64,000 nucleotides of DNA, taken from the NCBI GenBank assembly GCA_030765065.1, contig CM060975.1, forward strand, positions 260,657,816-260,721,815. Reading direction: 5' to 3'. A model generated the notes under the pieces. It did no database searches, was not told where the DNA came from, and worked only from the letters and a program-made list of their open reading frames with translations. This stretch comes from Deroplatys truncata (taxonomy: Eukaryota > Arthropoda > Insecta > Mantodea > Mantidae). Positions 1-13,541 of the stretch are shown one piece after another. The position numbers and the translations under genes were made by a program. Each line of letters opens with the position of its first letter. Positions within the stretch are counted from its first letter, which is position 1.

Positions 1-869
1 TCAATACTCTGGAGAAAATAAGTTTTTGAGCAATTCAGTTAAATCTGTGTACACTACCTCACCACAAATCAAGCATCTCCAGGGAGACCGGGATGCATTT
101 GTAATTGGATTATTTTTTATTTTATCCCTATGTGTTAACTAATCATGGATCTGGTGTAATGCAGGTTATTTTTTTAAGTTGACATCTATTTTTATTTTTA
201 TTCCCTTCTCTGATTTAACATGCTTAAACGACAAGTGTAGGCTCCTTCAAGTTTATCTTGACCAGTACAACAGAGCAGTTATGCGCTTCTAAGTTCATGT
301 CTTTTGGAACTAGCTACAGTTTTATTAATTGTTTTGTTTGATAGAGAATAAAAATATTTTATGAACCTAGAAGTCCCATTTTGCATGATAAAGATATTCT
401 GGTTATGTACACTGTATAGACAGCCCAGTTCTCAGAAAAATGACAAGTGTGAGTGCCAATCACATCCTTTATTGGTTAGTACTTTCCATTAAAGTAGCAT
501 TTTCATGTTGTAATTCTGTCATTCTGACATCAGAAGGCACAAAAAATTTCGTATAATTAATGATCATCTCAAGAGGCGTAAGGCTCTCTTGAGAGGGGGG
601 CCTTTGTAGTTCTGGCTTCGAAGAGGCAAAAGGGTTGGTGGTTTAAGTGCCCGTAATGGAAATATTTAATTGCCTTTTCCTTTTGTTCCTACGGATATAT
701 AATAATAGATTTCATCAGGAACTCATTTGCAATATCGCTTATTGATTTGATGTATTTATTTCTTCGATACGGTATACCTTGCTGCATTTTAGGCAGTGTT
801 TTAAACACTTAAATGATTTCAGTCAAATTATATAAGTAAATTCAATAACAACCCGCCTTGAAGCAATAT
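1..869. other. Unassigned AT-rich sequence
   Basis: I see no coding region or recognisable element. The only local structure is a short hairpin at 567-594 (9-bp perfect stem TCTCAAGAG/CTCTTGAGA). Confidence 0.5.
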
Positions 870-1773
870 GTGTATGTAATAATTTGTAAAATGTATGTAA
901 CAGTCATTGCATATGCTTATATTATTGTAAACATGTTCAATAGTGTTATGTGAATGCATTACATAATACAATAATGCAGGAGCTGTGAGAAATAGGTCAA
1001 AAGTTGCTAACAAAGAGGTAACAATGAAGTAACCTTGAGTCAATAATGAGTAAGAAAGTTTAACAGTACTACTTGTGATTCTTGGAGTAACAATAATGTA
1101 ATTTTAGTGACAGTTTTTAGAAATAGCCAATCAACAACCAGAAAAAGCTTTAGTTAAATGCAGGTATTCTATTGGAGTAGGATTAACCAATCAGAGACTT
1201 GAAATACGAAATTTACAAGTTTAGACGGTTGAAAACTATACAGTTGCCTGCAGAGAGTGATTGTAACCGGATTCTTGTGCATTCTTGAGAGATTTAATAG
1301 GTATTCGTGTGAAACGAAAAATAGTATACGTATTAAAAAGTGCAAGTATTAAATAAAAGAATCTCACAGTTCTCGATATCAGTGAAGTGCTATTTCATTT
1401 GTGTCAAGGATTAATAAAAAGGAGTGAATTAAAACTTAAAATCTGTGTAAGCCTACATTCTTGTCGCATCACGCCCTGACAAGATATCGATGTCTCTAAA
1501 ATAATACTGACGCAGCCGAGGCAAACATAAATATTTAATACTTAAAGAAACAGTTTAATTACAAAGTTAATATTTTTTTTAAAACTTGGGGCAAAGGTCA
1601 ACTGAAAGTACATTTGGGGCGAAGGCTACCGGAAACTGTTTAATATACGTGCGGTTGCAACTACATCAAGTTCGGCTCCCCAACAATCGAACTATAATAC
1701 AACTCCTTCAATACAAGCTACTTCAAATTAACGCCCAAAGCGTGGTGCAAACTCCTATAACAACGTAACAACA
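870..1773 (+). mobile_element. LTR-like element Y3 (decayed, left edge approximate)
   Basis: The segment ends in a block of GTGGGGCGAAG-type repeats, a GCTCCCCAACAA motif and a terminal ACGTAACA. The same order of motifs ends the LTR at 41926-42956 and the partial copy at 47.9-48.3 kb. It also shares the GCCGAGGCA motif with the latter. No protease, RT or integrase frame is visible, so it is best read as a solo or truncated LTR. The left boundary is a guess and no target duplication was found. Confidence 0.4.
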
Positions 1774-2569
1774 AAATCTATTCTTCACATTTAATCATTT
1801 ATTCATTTCCTAATATGTCCTCTATCATTAAAAGACAAGAAAAGAAAAAGAGAATGCTCACCACCCACACTGCTGTCTCATTCACGTTAAAGAAAACCGC
1901 AACCTAGATATTAAAACTTACTCGCACCTTAGTATATGGCTTTCATTCTTTAATCATGTGTGCTGTTGATCTTATAAGTAAAAGATTATATACTCAAAGT
2001 CCACATCATACAGTCCAACACGTAAAGGATAAAAGGGTTGCCAGTTTTCAGTTATTGGAGGAAGGTGAACGGACATTCATTCTCAGCTCCGTCACTTAAT
2101 TAGCCAATGCGTAGACAGAACATAGAATGTTTATTTTGATCCGCGATTATGCTTGTTGGTCCGACACATAACCGGAGGAGTAACGCGACCTGCAAAATAA
2201 CTCCCGTATTGCAGTGAAGTCACAAAGCCATAGTTCATCAGCAAAAGAATAAGCAATGAAGTGCTCATCCTTTGTGTGTGCAGGTGCAGGTGTAGGTTTA
2301 GCGGATATCTCCCTCCATCTTAACTTCCTTGTGCCCCAAATGTAGATCTCTAAGTGGCAATACGGATCCCTTCCTCTTGGGTTGCGGAATTTAGAGTCAG
2401 TAATGTTGTACACTGTTGCTTTTATTATACAGCTTAGACTGTTTAACCTTGTCAAAACTTCACTTGCAACGCACAAGTCTTCATCCTCCGATCGCATCAT
2501 GTCTCATCCTCTCGCGTGCTACTGATGCTCGAACTCGTACTGATTTGCTTCGATAGCATTCTCGTATAT
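1774..2569. other. Unassigned stretch with a 117-codon minus-strand ORF
   Basis: A minus-strand open frame at 2147-2500 matches nothing I recognise and looks like a chance ORF. Around 2090-2140 a block containing TTAGCCAATGCGT and ACAGAAC recurs near 24630-24660, so part of this stretch is an unnamed low-copy repeat. Confidence 0.4.
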
Positions 2570-3078
2570 TGTGGCGTATTAGTAGCTATTGCCATGCCAG
2601 ACACATTTCGTCGCATTGGTGACAGCATTGTTGGGGTAATTGTAATATTTCTTTCGACTTTGTGTTTGAAGTTCCCGTCTGGCATGACGACTAGCCGCCT
2701 CTAGCTGTCGAGCCTAGCTAGAGGTGAAGAGAGGAGGAATAGTTTAGTGATACTTTTGTTTGTGTGTACGAGCGTCAGTTGAGTATGTTAGTTTGTGTGG
2801 AAGAGTGTAGATGTAGTTTGTGTGTGGAGCATCTCCCTTCAATTCTTTATTTACTTGTGAGTGATGTAGGGACACCATTTATTTTATTAAATAAACCACA
2901 GGTAATGTGACATTTGTGTATTTTGTTATAAAAAACCGAACGGCTTCAACTGAGTGTGAACATCAAGGTCCTGGTCCTCTCGCAGCATCTGTAACTGCGC
3001 TCCCCAATGTGCATGTTGGGGTGATTAAAGTTTAATAATTTGTTGGAAACCTTTTGGCCCTCACCCCAATATGTAACA
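2570..3078 (+). mobile_element. Solo LTR-like element X1
   Basis: This 509-bp element runs from TGTGGCG to TAACA and is flanked on both sides by ATAT (2566-2569 and 3079-3082), a 4-bp duplication typical of Gypsy-type integration. It has an AATAAA signal near 2890 about 190 nt before the right end. Near its end lies a CCCCAA...TTGGGG palindrome followed by a CACCCCAA block. Three more copies (X2, X3, X4) share the same ends. No retroviral-type coding sequence is attached, so it is most simply a solo LTR. Confidence 0.6.
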
Positions 3079-3274
3079 ATATTCCTTTATTGGATTACAT
3101 CTTAAGCTTCGGCTCCCTTTCGTCAAAACCAAAGAAGTATTTTGCACGATGTACTAGGTGCGCGACTATACGCATTGATGGCCAGTTTTAGTCTCTCTCG
3201 CCCTTTTGAATTTGTGAACTTTCCCTTACTATATTTTCTCTCCACTACTCATCACATCTTAAAATTCAGTGGTT

Positions 3275-3703
3275 CAACGCGCTGTAGAAGTGATGGGCGA
3301 TATCGACTGTAGCGATGTGCTTCTGAAGTCACGGATGCTGACTCAAAGTTAACTGTTTTATTCTTCCCGTTGTGTTGCTGTTGTGCTAAATTACTTATAT
3401 TTTCTTAGATGCTTTTTCTCGGATCGGGTAGTGAGAGTTGAATGAAGTTACGTATTACTACTTGTATGGATTTACTCTATTTAAATAAACAATAGTGAAG
3501 CTGCTAGATGTTCGTTTTGAATTCGCCGAATTATATATTTCCTCTTAACTCCCACTACTTTGTTGCGATCTAAGTTAAGCTACGACCAAGTTCACACACT
3601 CCCACCCGCCCAGATTGATCGACGTAAAGTGGACTCTTGAAAATCAGCATGGGAAGAAATTTCTTCGGAATCGCCCATCTTTTATGCTCTACTAGACAGC
3701 GCT
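3275..3703. mobile_element. Possible short hAT-like non-autonomous element
   Basis: Inverted termini are visible: AGTGATGGGCGAT near 3290 and, on the other strand, AAGATGGGCGATTC ending near 3682. Outside these lie GCGCTGT (about 3280) and its complement ACAGCGC (about 3696). GATGGGCGAT-like ends are common in insect hAT elements. I could not fix an 8-bp target duplication, so the boundaries are tentative. Confidence 0.35.
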
Positions 3704-3835
3704 AATTTTTATGTTTAATATATAACGTGATTTCCTATTGGCTGTTTTATTTAGCGTCTTAAGGAAATGTATTATGAAAATAGAAGCATTCATGTATTTT
3801 CCCTGGCAAGCTTTAATGCTTTGGGGACTCAAGGT

Positions 3836-3857
3836 ATCTCTCTCTCTCTCTCTCTAA
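3836..3857. repeat. (TC)n microsatellite
   Basis: Short TC dinucleotide run. Confidence 0.85.
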
Positions 3858-4156
3858 TTGTAATGTCTTACTCGTTCCAGTCAGCATTTCACCTCATCTC
3901 TGTACCTTTCGGTCACTTATTTATCCTACTCCCCATGATGAGTTTTCCCCATCTGCCCTGTATGATGCAGTTGCTAATTACCTCTCTGTTAACCAGCTTC
4001 CTATGCAATTTTTCCGTTTGCAATATTCAATTATACATTGATGCATAGTACCCCTATGTTATATTACTTATTTGCATACTTATTTATATTCATTTACATA
4101 CAATTTACTGTTCCTATCTGCTATCTCATCATCTACTCTTTCTTAATTGATCTCTA
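3858..4156. other. Unassigned pyrimidine-rich sequence
   Basis: An open frame at 3767-4048 spans the TC run and reads as hydrophobic low-complexity peptide; there is no sign of a real gene. Confidence 0.4.
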
Positions 4157-5090
4157 TTACTTTCTCTACTACGTATAGTAAGTAGGGGAAGTATTGTATT
4201 CCACCTAAAAATTCGATACCGAGATTTCACCGGAAATACATGTTTTGAGACCCCCTGAACCCCAAAAAAGCATTTTTGGAAACATGTCCGTGTGTGTGTG
4301 TGTGTGTCTGTGAACAGCATAACTCAGAAACGAACAGCCGGATAAACACCAAAATTGGTATTTAGGATCAGTAGCTTCCGGAAATGCAACACTAAGGTTT
4401 TCAAGAAAATCCCCCACCCCAGAATACCCTTTACATGGAATATTTTTCGAAAATTTTAATTTTCTCAAAAATGGCTCTAACGATTTTGATTAAAATATTA
4501 TAGGCTTAAGGTATTCTCATGACAAATAAAATGTATATCTTGAATTTTCTGAGAATATCTCCAAAAGTATTTTTCATTGTGAACGCCTTTTTCATAACTG
4601 CTAAACCATAAGAGATATATAAAAAATGTAGATCGCGTTAAAATACACAATTTATGTCACATACATTTTTTGATGAGTGAACCATTTTCGAGATATTGCT
4701 GGTTATTCCCTTAAATATTTCAATACTTATTTTCTCAAATGGGAATTCGTTATTAATTTTTTTGTTTGGATATGCAAAGAGCATTAATCTGTGGCAAAGG
4801 GAATGGTGCTGCACCTAGCAACTAGCTATTAAGAGATAAGTATGTGCTTAAAGCCTACTGTATTTCTATATTGCCCTTGCAAATACAAAACAAGGGTAAC
4901 AGTGTGCCTTAAGCGATAGTCAAATATTTTTGGAACTGGTCGCTATGTGTAAAATGTAATTCTCTTTGCATGTCAAAAGATAGTTTTTGCGAATGTTTAT
5001 CTCGATTAATATAAAACAGATGGATAACAAGAGTTTGTAAAAATAGTTTGTACAAGAGTAGAGAAAGTCATGTGAGTGTAACACATCAGG
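4157..5090 (-). mobile_element. R1 copy 1 (Helitron-like non-autonomous repeat), full length
   Basis: One of the best-preserved R1 copies. Read on the minus strand it starts CCTGATGTGTTACAC next to an A run, then ACTTTCTCTAC about 20 nt inside, and ends with the hairpin module CTACTTACTATACGTAG followed by AGAGAAAGTAA. The TG/CA microsatellite sits about 150 bp from the hairpin end. It has no coding capacity; open frames across the microsatellite encode only His-Thr repeats. The class assignment (Helitron/Helentron-like) is inferred from end structure. Confidence 0.75.
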
Positions 5091-8000
5091 TTTTTTTGTT
5101 ATTTCCTATACATTGAAACCTCTCTCTTAAGATCTGGGCGTCGCGGGTTGGTAAAAGAAAGAATTATTTGACAGAGGTCCATATCAAAATCATACACGGC
5201 AACAGAGCATGTATTTCCCGTCGCATCTTTAAGTAATAATACAAATACAAAGTGTAGGTATACATTAAATTGCAAATACATTAACAATTGTATACGTCAT
5301 TCAGTTCGCTTACAAAACTGAAGTCGATTGACACAGTACTTTAGGTGATGGTATCATACAATAGTTTGCTTGAACTATAATTATTTCTGCCTAGATTACA
5401 TTTCCCTAGACTTAAAACGCCATGTATCACTGATACATCACGGCAAGTTAAACTCTTAATAACACAAGTCTTTACAAGATCTGAAAATCTCTACATACTA
5501 ATGACTCGAGCTATAATAATCCGAAATGAGTACAGCAAAGGTCAAACGGTCAATAAAGACCAACTTACCATTAAGTTTTGAATTGTCCAAAAACCAAAAT
5601 CAAATTACATCATCACACTCAGCCACACGCCACTCACGGCCTAAACTGCGAACCATTCTCAGCGAATATCCAGAAGCTAAACCTCACAGCAATTTTGCAA
5701 AACCTCTCTAGCCCGAGGCCCAACGGGAGCGATTACACCAGGAACTAATAGATAACCTTCAGTGCCCAATGGCGTAAACATGAACTGACAGTGCGCATCT
5801 ATTTGAAACCGTTAATGCTAGTTTGCCGAATAACATAATCGGCACACATACTCTGAAATGTTTCTTCTTATAGTTATTTTTGTTTTCTCTAAAATTATTG
5901 TTTTGCATATCCTTTCTTTATATTCAACGTGACATACGCTTTGGTACTTTTAAATTTATGAAAGCCCAATTTTTTCCCAGTTTTTTTATCCAATAAAAAA
6001 ACGCCGCAATTCATGAACTTTTTGTATTCTTTGCTGTAATTACATTGTCTGCTCACCCTCCAAATATGAGGATGTTTTTAATGAGGATAGCGGCGCATCG
6101 CTTTCTCTAACGACTTTGAGTGTTTCTTTCTTTACATTTAAAACACGTATATACTTTTATAATTATTTTGCTGTATATTCCATTAATACAATTGTAGAAT
6201 TTGTTATGAATTAAGCCAAAGCTTTAAAAATAGCACATGCCAGAACCATCTGTAGAATAAACTGGTTTGTGGTAATTAGGTGGCTTTCTTCATTATTAAT
6301 CATATTTTTACCTAAAAATTACTGGTAATAACGATGAATATTCGCAAGCAATGGTTCCAGTAGTATGATAATACTAATACTAATAATAATAATAATTAAT
6401 AAAACTCTTTTAGGCTGAGACCATGGTTCACTGTAAACAAATTGAAAGAAGAGTATAATAAGTACACTTTATTTCCAATCAAAAAGTCTATAAACAATAT
6501 AATAATTTAGAATAAATAATTCTTTAATATAGTATCTGTAAGGTTGCAAACGTTTTGCTGAAATTTGTGAGAAACAAGGAATAACTTGACAGCCCAAAGC
6601 TTATTGCGTAAAATGTAGAGAAAAAAGACTCAAGTTGAATATTTCGGAAACATTTAACCTTTTATACATAGATTTTGTATTTTGACGTTACCTAACCTTT
6701 TTTATGATCAATATACACACCTCTTATCATCTATCTATATAGAATTCAATTAGAATTAACTGTAATACGCAGGCCACTTACAGAAAATGTCAAATATATG
6801 CTTTATTTTACGAGCAAGTTGTTCAAATGTTAGTATTTTAGTCGAAATTTTTAAAGCCATTTTTGAGAAAAGAAACCAAATGTGTTTGTTCCAATTTAAT
6901 TCGTTGTTTGGGACGAGGATTCCGTTAAAACTTTCACAATGTATATCTGGAAGGTACTGACATATTTTATTTTGTATTTATTTTACTTTTGTCCTTAATT
7001 ATGCTGTTTTGTGCACTTGTATTCACGCACACACCCACACCCAACAACGCCCCCCCACAAGGACGTTTTTAAAGGTCCTGTAAATATCAAAAGCTAATTA
7101 AATTTCAATGAGAATGGGTCGACAGCTTTAAGTACGTAAGCGCCTATTCGCGCTCGTAGCACGGACTTGAATTATGATATATGGAAATTACAAAACATGT
7201 TCAAATGAAGTTTCGCTTTTCTCTGCCCACATTGCAATTCTCCTTATTAGTCCTTGCCTCTCGAATTTTATTTGATGTCATAGATATCAGTAGCCAAATA
7301 ATTTTAAACACAACGTACTACGAAGCACTACAGAAAATAATATAATAAAGATATTATCAAGGGAATGCGGTATTAATTATTCTGTCCATTTCTCTAAGAG
7401 TTATAATTAGCACAATATAAAACATATTTATTCCAAAAGAATAGAGATAGGGACAAGTGAATATTTCAAAGCAGTATTTAATAATAATGCACTACAAAAT
7501 GATTATGGTATTGTCACTAAATGGTTTAAGGGGCTTATCCTGTAGTGTATCCAAGTACATTGTATCATATTCCTTCCTCTCTGGTTTTGATATCTTATAG
7601 ACATCCAAAGTGGGCAAACTTATGTAAATCAGGCCCGAAATTAAGATCTCAACGGGCAGAACATCTTGCATTATAGGACTTTATAATCGTAATTTGAATA
7701 ATCAGAAGTAGGCAATTCCAGGATAAATTTCATACCTTTTTATCACAAAGTAAGAACTGAAGGTTTAAATCCCCCGTAGCAACATAGTATGTTTTAAAAT
7801 AGACTGGTAATTCAGCTTAGGTTTTTCTTTTCACCTTTAGGAAGAAGGATTCATTATCTCCCTCAAAATACAGAAATCAAACAGTGTGCTTGATTAGCCA
7901 GCCCTTTCCACTTCTCTGTGCCTGTGATGTAATGTATAGGTACATTTTTCGAATTACTTCTAATATTTTCTTGCATTAATCTCTTGAAAAGTGTATCGCA

Positions 8001-10149
8001 ACACATTTGATTTTTCCAAGACTGTTTCCAGCACTGGATGGCATTTGTATGTCCCTGAGAGAAGGTACGGTAACCTAAGATCAGGAAACCTAATTGGTAA
8101 CCAACTCACTTGGGAAGTGGCAACTTTTGTTAAAGAAAAGAAGAGAGAAGCCTGCCCAGCGGCAAGCTTTTGCCAAGCTGCCTTTAAATTCTCTGAACTC
8201 TCTCTCCGTATTGATTGGGGTTTAACAAGATTGAAAACTAGGATTTGTGGGCCACTGAAACTCCCTCGACGTAAATGAAAAACGAGTCTTTCTCTGGTGT
8301 TGCAAAATTACAAACTTGCTTTGTTCGCAGTTGTAATTACAGCAAGGAGCTGTATGGAATACTACCATTATATTAATTGTACTTTGTCTGCGGGGATCAA
8401 AGGATGTATTCCAGCAAATTGAACTATACGATTAGGCTTTATATAAATGTCTTAGTCTATCTTTATTATCAGTTGCGCTGAGAAACGGATAGATGGAAAA
8501 GTAAAGTAACATTTAATACTATTTTGGAAAAGCTGTCCAAGATGATAAGTATATTTATTGTTTGTTAATTCTCTAATGCCTGCCAAAGTGGGTGAAATTT
8601 TATTTAGGGAGAGCTTTACTGCTAGAAGCTGAGCAGATTGCTCAAACTAAATAAGAATTACTCTTTTATTCTACAATTCATTCAGAAAAAAGAAATGCAT
8701 TTCTAAAACTTCTGTTGGAAAATCAAAGCATCTGCACTCCAACACCTTAAACATATTTAGAGGTAGTAAAACATTTAGTTCGCAGTCAACCTTATTTTTT
8801 TAAGCAAATTGATTCTTTAAGTGGATTTCTAGGAAGTAGTTACAAGTATGAATTGGCGTGTCATTCTATGAAAGAACGAGGAAAGCAAGAATCAAGACAG
8901 CAATGGTGAAAGCTAGCCAAGGAAATTTTCGGGCCAAGGTAAACCCATCACCAGTCCAGCAAACATTATGATACAGAATGTTGCTGTCTGCTCACCGGAT
9001 ACGGAGCACAGTTTCTCACCGTAGAAAATTGTCTAAACTGGTGTCTATGAATTCTGATTTGCTAACGTTTGCTACGTATACATTCCTCTTATATTATTTT
9101 TGTATTGCCATTTTCAATTTAATTCTATACACAGATGCTTTCACAGTTGTTGGCTCTGGATTAAAATATGCGTAAAATATGAGAGCGAGTCGTTTATAAA
9201 GACAAACGATGGAGAAACGATGCGATGTGTTGCGGCAATTAAATAACCTTGATTCACAACTCTGATAAGGTTGCAGGTTAATTCAGTATCTCTCCTCCTT
9301 CCCGACATTTTGTTTGTTTTCGTTAAGATGCAAGAGCCAATGACATGCTGCTCAATAATAAGGATAAGAAGAATGAACCCAACCCTGCAACATTGCATTT
9401 ACCTCCTGTGCTGAAAATTTGGAAGCTTTGACGCATGCCACAAGATGTGTAAATTATAACTAGGAACTTTTTGTAAGTATAAGAATGTATACGCATTGGT
9501 AGAGGGAATATATTACTCACTATTCCTCACAAGTTTCCATCATTTTAAAGTTGTAATGAACAGAAGTAATCGTTGTAATTTTGGCAAGTAACGCGGTCAC
9601 TGAAGTTGATTGACATTTGTTTTGTGACTCCTTCAATGCAGTCTCTTTCTAATAGCTGTTTTTATTTATGTAAAGGGTTATTGTTTGTTTAATGTAGGTG
9701 TGCTGTTGGAGATATAATATTTAACCCGTTCCCGAGTTTTGTTCTTCGATTTGTCTGTCATCCAAGGTGTTCTTATGCAACTAGCATAGAGTCGTCGTGG
9801 AGTGCAGCTATGTACCAGAAGTAAAGTACGAAGTTGGAGTGAGAAAAGAGAGGGCTGCCGCCGAGTGATACAAAACCGCATGCCTGATTTAAAGTGGTCT
9901 GGATACCATTTCTTGACTGTGTTTGTTATATTTGCACAATATTGACACGCTCAGCTCACAAAACTTTCAACAAAGAGATCAAACTTGGTCGTGAATGTTT
10001 TGGCATATTTAGCTATCTAATAAGTATCATTATATCCATCCTACAGTTACTGCGCGTTTTTTTTTTCGTTATAAAATTGTAGTGTAGCTTTCTATAATTA
10101 TCATTTCCTGAAAACAAAGACTGTATTAATAATGCAGTGAAATATATTT
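5091..10149. other. Long unassigned AT-rich stretch
   Basis: About 5 kb with no feature I can name. Small open frames at 5526-5711, 7991-8278 and 8978-9175 show no family motif and no convincing splice context. A short TAA-rich run lies near 6365-6400. Old, unrecognisable repeats are possible. Confidence 0.45.
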
Positions 10150-10915
10150 GGTAAAAACTCGCATGATTTTCTACCTACTATCGTTCTTTATGTAACTTCT
10201 ATATACTACTCTTACGATCACTTATTTTTCTATCTACTTCATGTTAATAGAGATAGAACTTTTCAGAAATAGTTAATATTATACATTTCGTTGTATGTTT
10301 AAAAACGGCCTCTATATTATGGACTTCAAATTCCCTTATCTTTCCATAGCATCTAGAGAAACAACGGAATACGGACAGCATTTAAAAAGCTGACAAAGGT
10401 ATTCAAAAACTAAAAACAAGTAATAACGGATGTCCCGGAAATGGCTGATGCCACAAAATAGTTATTTGAAATAAACTGTGTTTCCCTACTGCGTTTTTAT
10501 CCAACTCTTTAAGTTTTACCAGTTAAACAAAATTATAAAAATTCCGTCCAAACGCACACAGGCTATACCCAGAAAACTGAAGATATGTATTATATTTATC
10601 ATGTAGTAAATAACTTAAGTATATAGGTATTTTAATCAACATCGTTAAACCAATTTTTGAGAAAATAAAGCATATAGAAAAAGGTTCCATGTAAAGGGAA
10701 TTTGTGGTGAGGGGATTTTCTTGAAAATCTTCCCTGTTGCGTCCTAAAAGTTTGTTGTTTATACAATATTTCGTGTTTAGGTTATGCTGTCCACAGACAA
10801 ACCCAAAACGTTCTATAAATACACGCGATTTTAATTTAGGGGCATCGAAACATGTATTTCTGGTAAAATTCTGACATGAAAGTTTTGGTCGGAAAATAGA
10901 ATGCTTTTTTTACCT
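10150..10915 (+). mobile_element. R1 copy, diverged and partial
   Basis: The R1 order is recognisable: a CTACTTCATGTTAAT block near 10230, the AGGGGATTTTCTTGAAAA block near 10713 and AAACATGTATTTCTGGT near 10850. Both ends are eroded and the terminal hairpin is not visible. Confidence 0.55.
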
Positions 10916-13264
10916 AATATGGGTAGCTGGATGAAAAATTATATGCGAATATAAACTAAGTTTTGTAATTTCACCCATAGATTCACCCTTAGACAGAAAT
11001 ACGTATCTACACAAACATATCTAAATTAAAGACGGGTAGTTGTTACAATAGCTTTTTTTACTTGATTCGTTCGCAACTTTACTTGGTTAACATAACGCGC
11101 GAGGTTTTATGTATTCCTGCTCGTTTTTAAATTAAAATTTGTACATGAATGATTGAAAGCCAACGAAATTCAGGACACATCGATCACTGTGTATAATTTA
11201 GGAAAAAGTTAGTGAGTGGTTTCATGCACTGAATTGCATAAAATGGTCGCTTTGTTTCTGTAACGCACACAGAGCTGGATGTAGGGACCACTAATGCGGG
11301 CGGTGATGAAATTTCCGCCCCAACTGGTTTATTTTAATGATAGGCGAGTTCTCTTACATTTGTACAACGTGGGAACAACCGGCATCAGTACATTCATGTG
11401 TAAACCCCATCACATTAGTCATTCAGTTTGTTGTGCATTTGTATGGCGCCGAGTGCGGTCAAATACAACGTGGACAGGCCACAAATTCTTCCCCGTTATT
11501 TTTATATTTTAATGAAATTTGGAGGACTGATACAGTTCGTATTAACCCGAGGATATTTATTTTTGCTATATGCGGCGATAAGTGAGCATGAGCGGGATTT
11601 AGGTGAAATATTACACAGAGCGGAAAAAAGGCATGAGTGAAAGCGGGATCAAGAAAAATGTAGATAAGCACTGGCAAAGGGGTCGTTCTATCGGTAGATT
11701 ACTTTAGTAGCGTATTATTTAAAATGTGATGTGCGCCAAAACATTCTTTTTCTCTGCGGAATTACAACCAACATTATTTACAAACTTAGTTACAAAAAAT
11801 ACGTAAATTGAGCTTTTGATGATCCGCACATCCGCTGGAGTTAACGAGATATGCGAGTTTGTGCAACAACTTAAATAGTTGTGATGTATAACAGTCCTGT
11901 GACATGACACTGTTTCAGGGATTCATAGTTAAGAAGTTCAGAGGGGGTGAAGAGCAGGCTTTGTATTTTTCAATCACATAGGTACAAACTATAACTTACA
12001 TTCCGCTTGACTTACTCCATTCCCAAACAGTAATGATGTAAAGTACCTTCTAACGCTGAAAAAATTATCGGAAGAGTCGAGTAATCTTTTAGATATTCAC
12101 AATTAATTAACTTTTAAACCTTTGTAACTTATCTTTGGTTAGTAACTAATTACATTGGTTGGCACCAAAATCCTCTTGGGGAAAAGAAGGGCCATTCTTC
12201 TGGTTTTCACGACGTGGAATCTGAATTTGTAAACCAAATTGCTCTACCAGTACCATTTTTAAAAGAGCCATTAATTTATACAGTACGAACTATTTAAGTT
12301 GAGACTGTCAATATCTCCAAAACTAAACGTTGTAGAAAGAAATGTCTTTAACAAAAGTTGCTTGATATTATGGGGGAAAGTACATTCAGTTAATCGTGTT
12401 TTGTTTGGAGACGTTATGATGGTCATTTTGGGGTCAATTTAATTTTTTTTAAATGGAAACCTACAATTAGCATATTACAGCATATGTTTTGAAATAAGGC
12501 AAATAAACACTCGACAATTTCTTCATAATTTTTAGGTTTCTTGTTTCCCAGAAAGTTGCAACATGCATTTTAAAATGCATTCCAGGCTCTTGTCTCGATT
12601 AAACAGATTTATCTTTGAATACGGCGTCCTGAAATAGTTGCTTTATTTGAGCTCCAACGAAAATAAAGCTTCGTTTATTTTGACCGCACTAATTCATGGA
12701 AACTTTTCCTTCAGATAAGCGATTCCTGAACCTTCTTTATCCATTGGTTTCACAAATTGTTTTTTAAGCCCATCTTAAGTGAAGAGGAGACAATATAATT
12801 TTTTCTCTCTGTCGTCTAGGGCTTTATGTGCGACATTTTCTCTACCTAGAAAGTTTTCTTCTTAGAGTGGCCATTTTTTCACAATATAGTATTTCTTCCT
12901 CGTGCGACTGTCCCATTCACACATGAAGCGGTTGAATTGTGTATACCTCAGTTGTAGACTCGTCAGCAATGCTACAACTATAAGATCAGCACATATGCTC
13001 CTTCGAGATTATTTTATGTAAAAGATGTTGCATGTTTACGTATGTTTCTTTCATATTAACTGAATGGGCGAGAGGTATTGACTGATTTATGTCCCCAATA
13101 ATACGCTTCCTGTTTGTTATCAGGCAGACTGCAGAGGGTCACACTTTCTAAGTTCCCGTTGCTTGCTGTCAATTATGTAGGCTTTATAATCCTACTTAAG
13201 ATAAAATTTTTACGAAACCTCAAAAATCATAGAGACCAATTGCTGATAAAATTTCGGAGTTACT
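10916..13264. other. Unassigned stretch
   Basis: Several small overlapping frames at 11294-11677 occur on both strands and carry no known motif. No repeat family seen elsewhere in the window is evident here. Confidence 0.4.
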
Positions 13265-13541
13265 TCCCCAAAAAAGTACTGTCAACATTCAGTTGTTTTT
13301 CGCGAATGCATGGAAACCGCATGGAATTTTAAGACCAGCATATAGCGTCCAGTTCTTAAACATTTGACTATCGCACTTCCCTTTGTATCTATAACGAACT
13401 GTGCAAGGTAGCTATTTATGTAGATTTTTTATTTGTATTAAAATGTAGTAGATAGAGAAATAAAGCTTATTAAGAATAGTTTGTATACTACTAATAAACG
13501 ATAGAGGGTCGAGAGAGAGACATGTGAATGTATCACATCGG
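13265..13541 (-). mobile_element. R1 fragment (5' part only)
   Basis: About 275 bp matching the 17590-17861 portion of the complete copy, including TTTTTCGCGAATGCATGGAAA near its inner end and CATGTGAATGTATCACATC at its outer end. The hairpin half is missing. Confidence 0.55.

Noticed and set aside
4157..5090. R1 as a classical TIR transposon (MITE)
   Set aside because: One inverted repeat is terminal and the other about 20 nt internal, and no consistent target duplication is visible; a Helitron-like reading fits better, though not proven.
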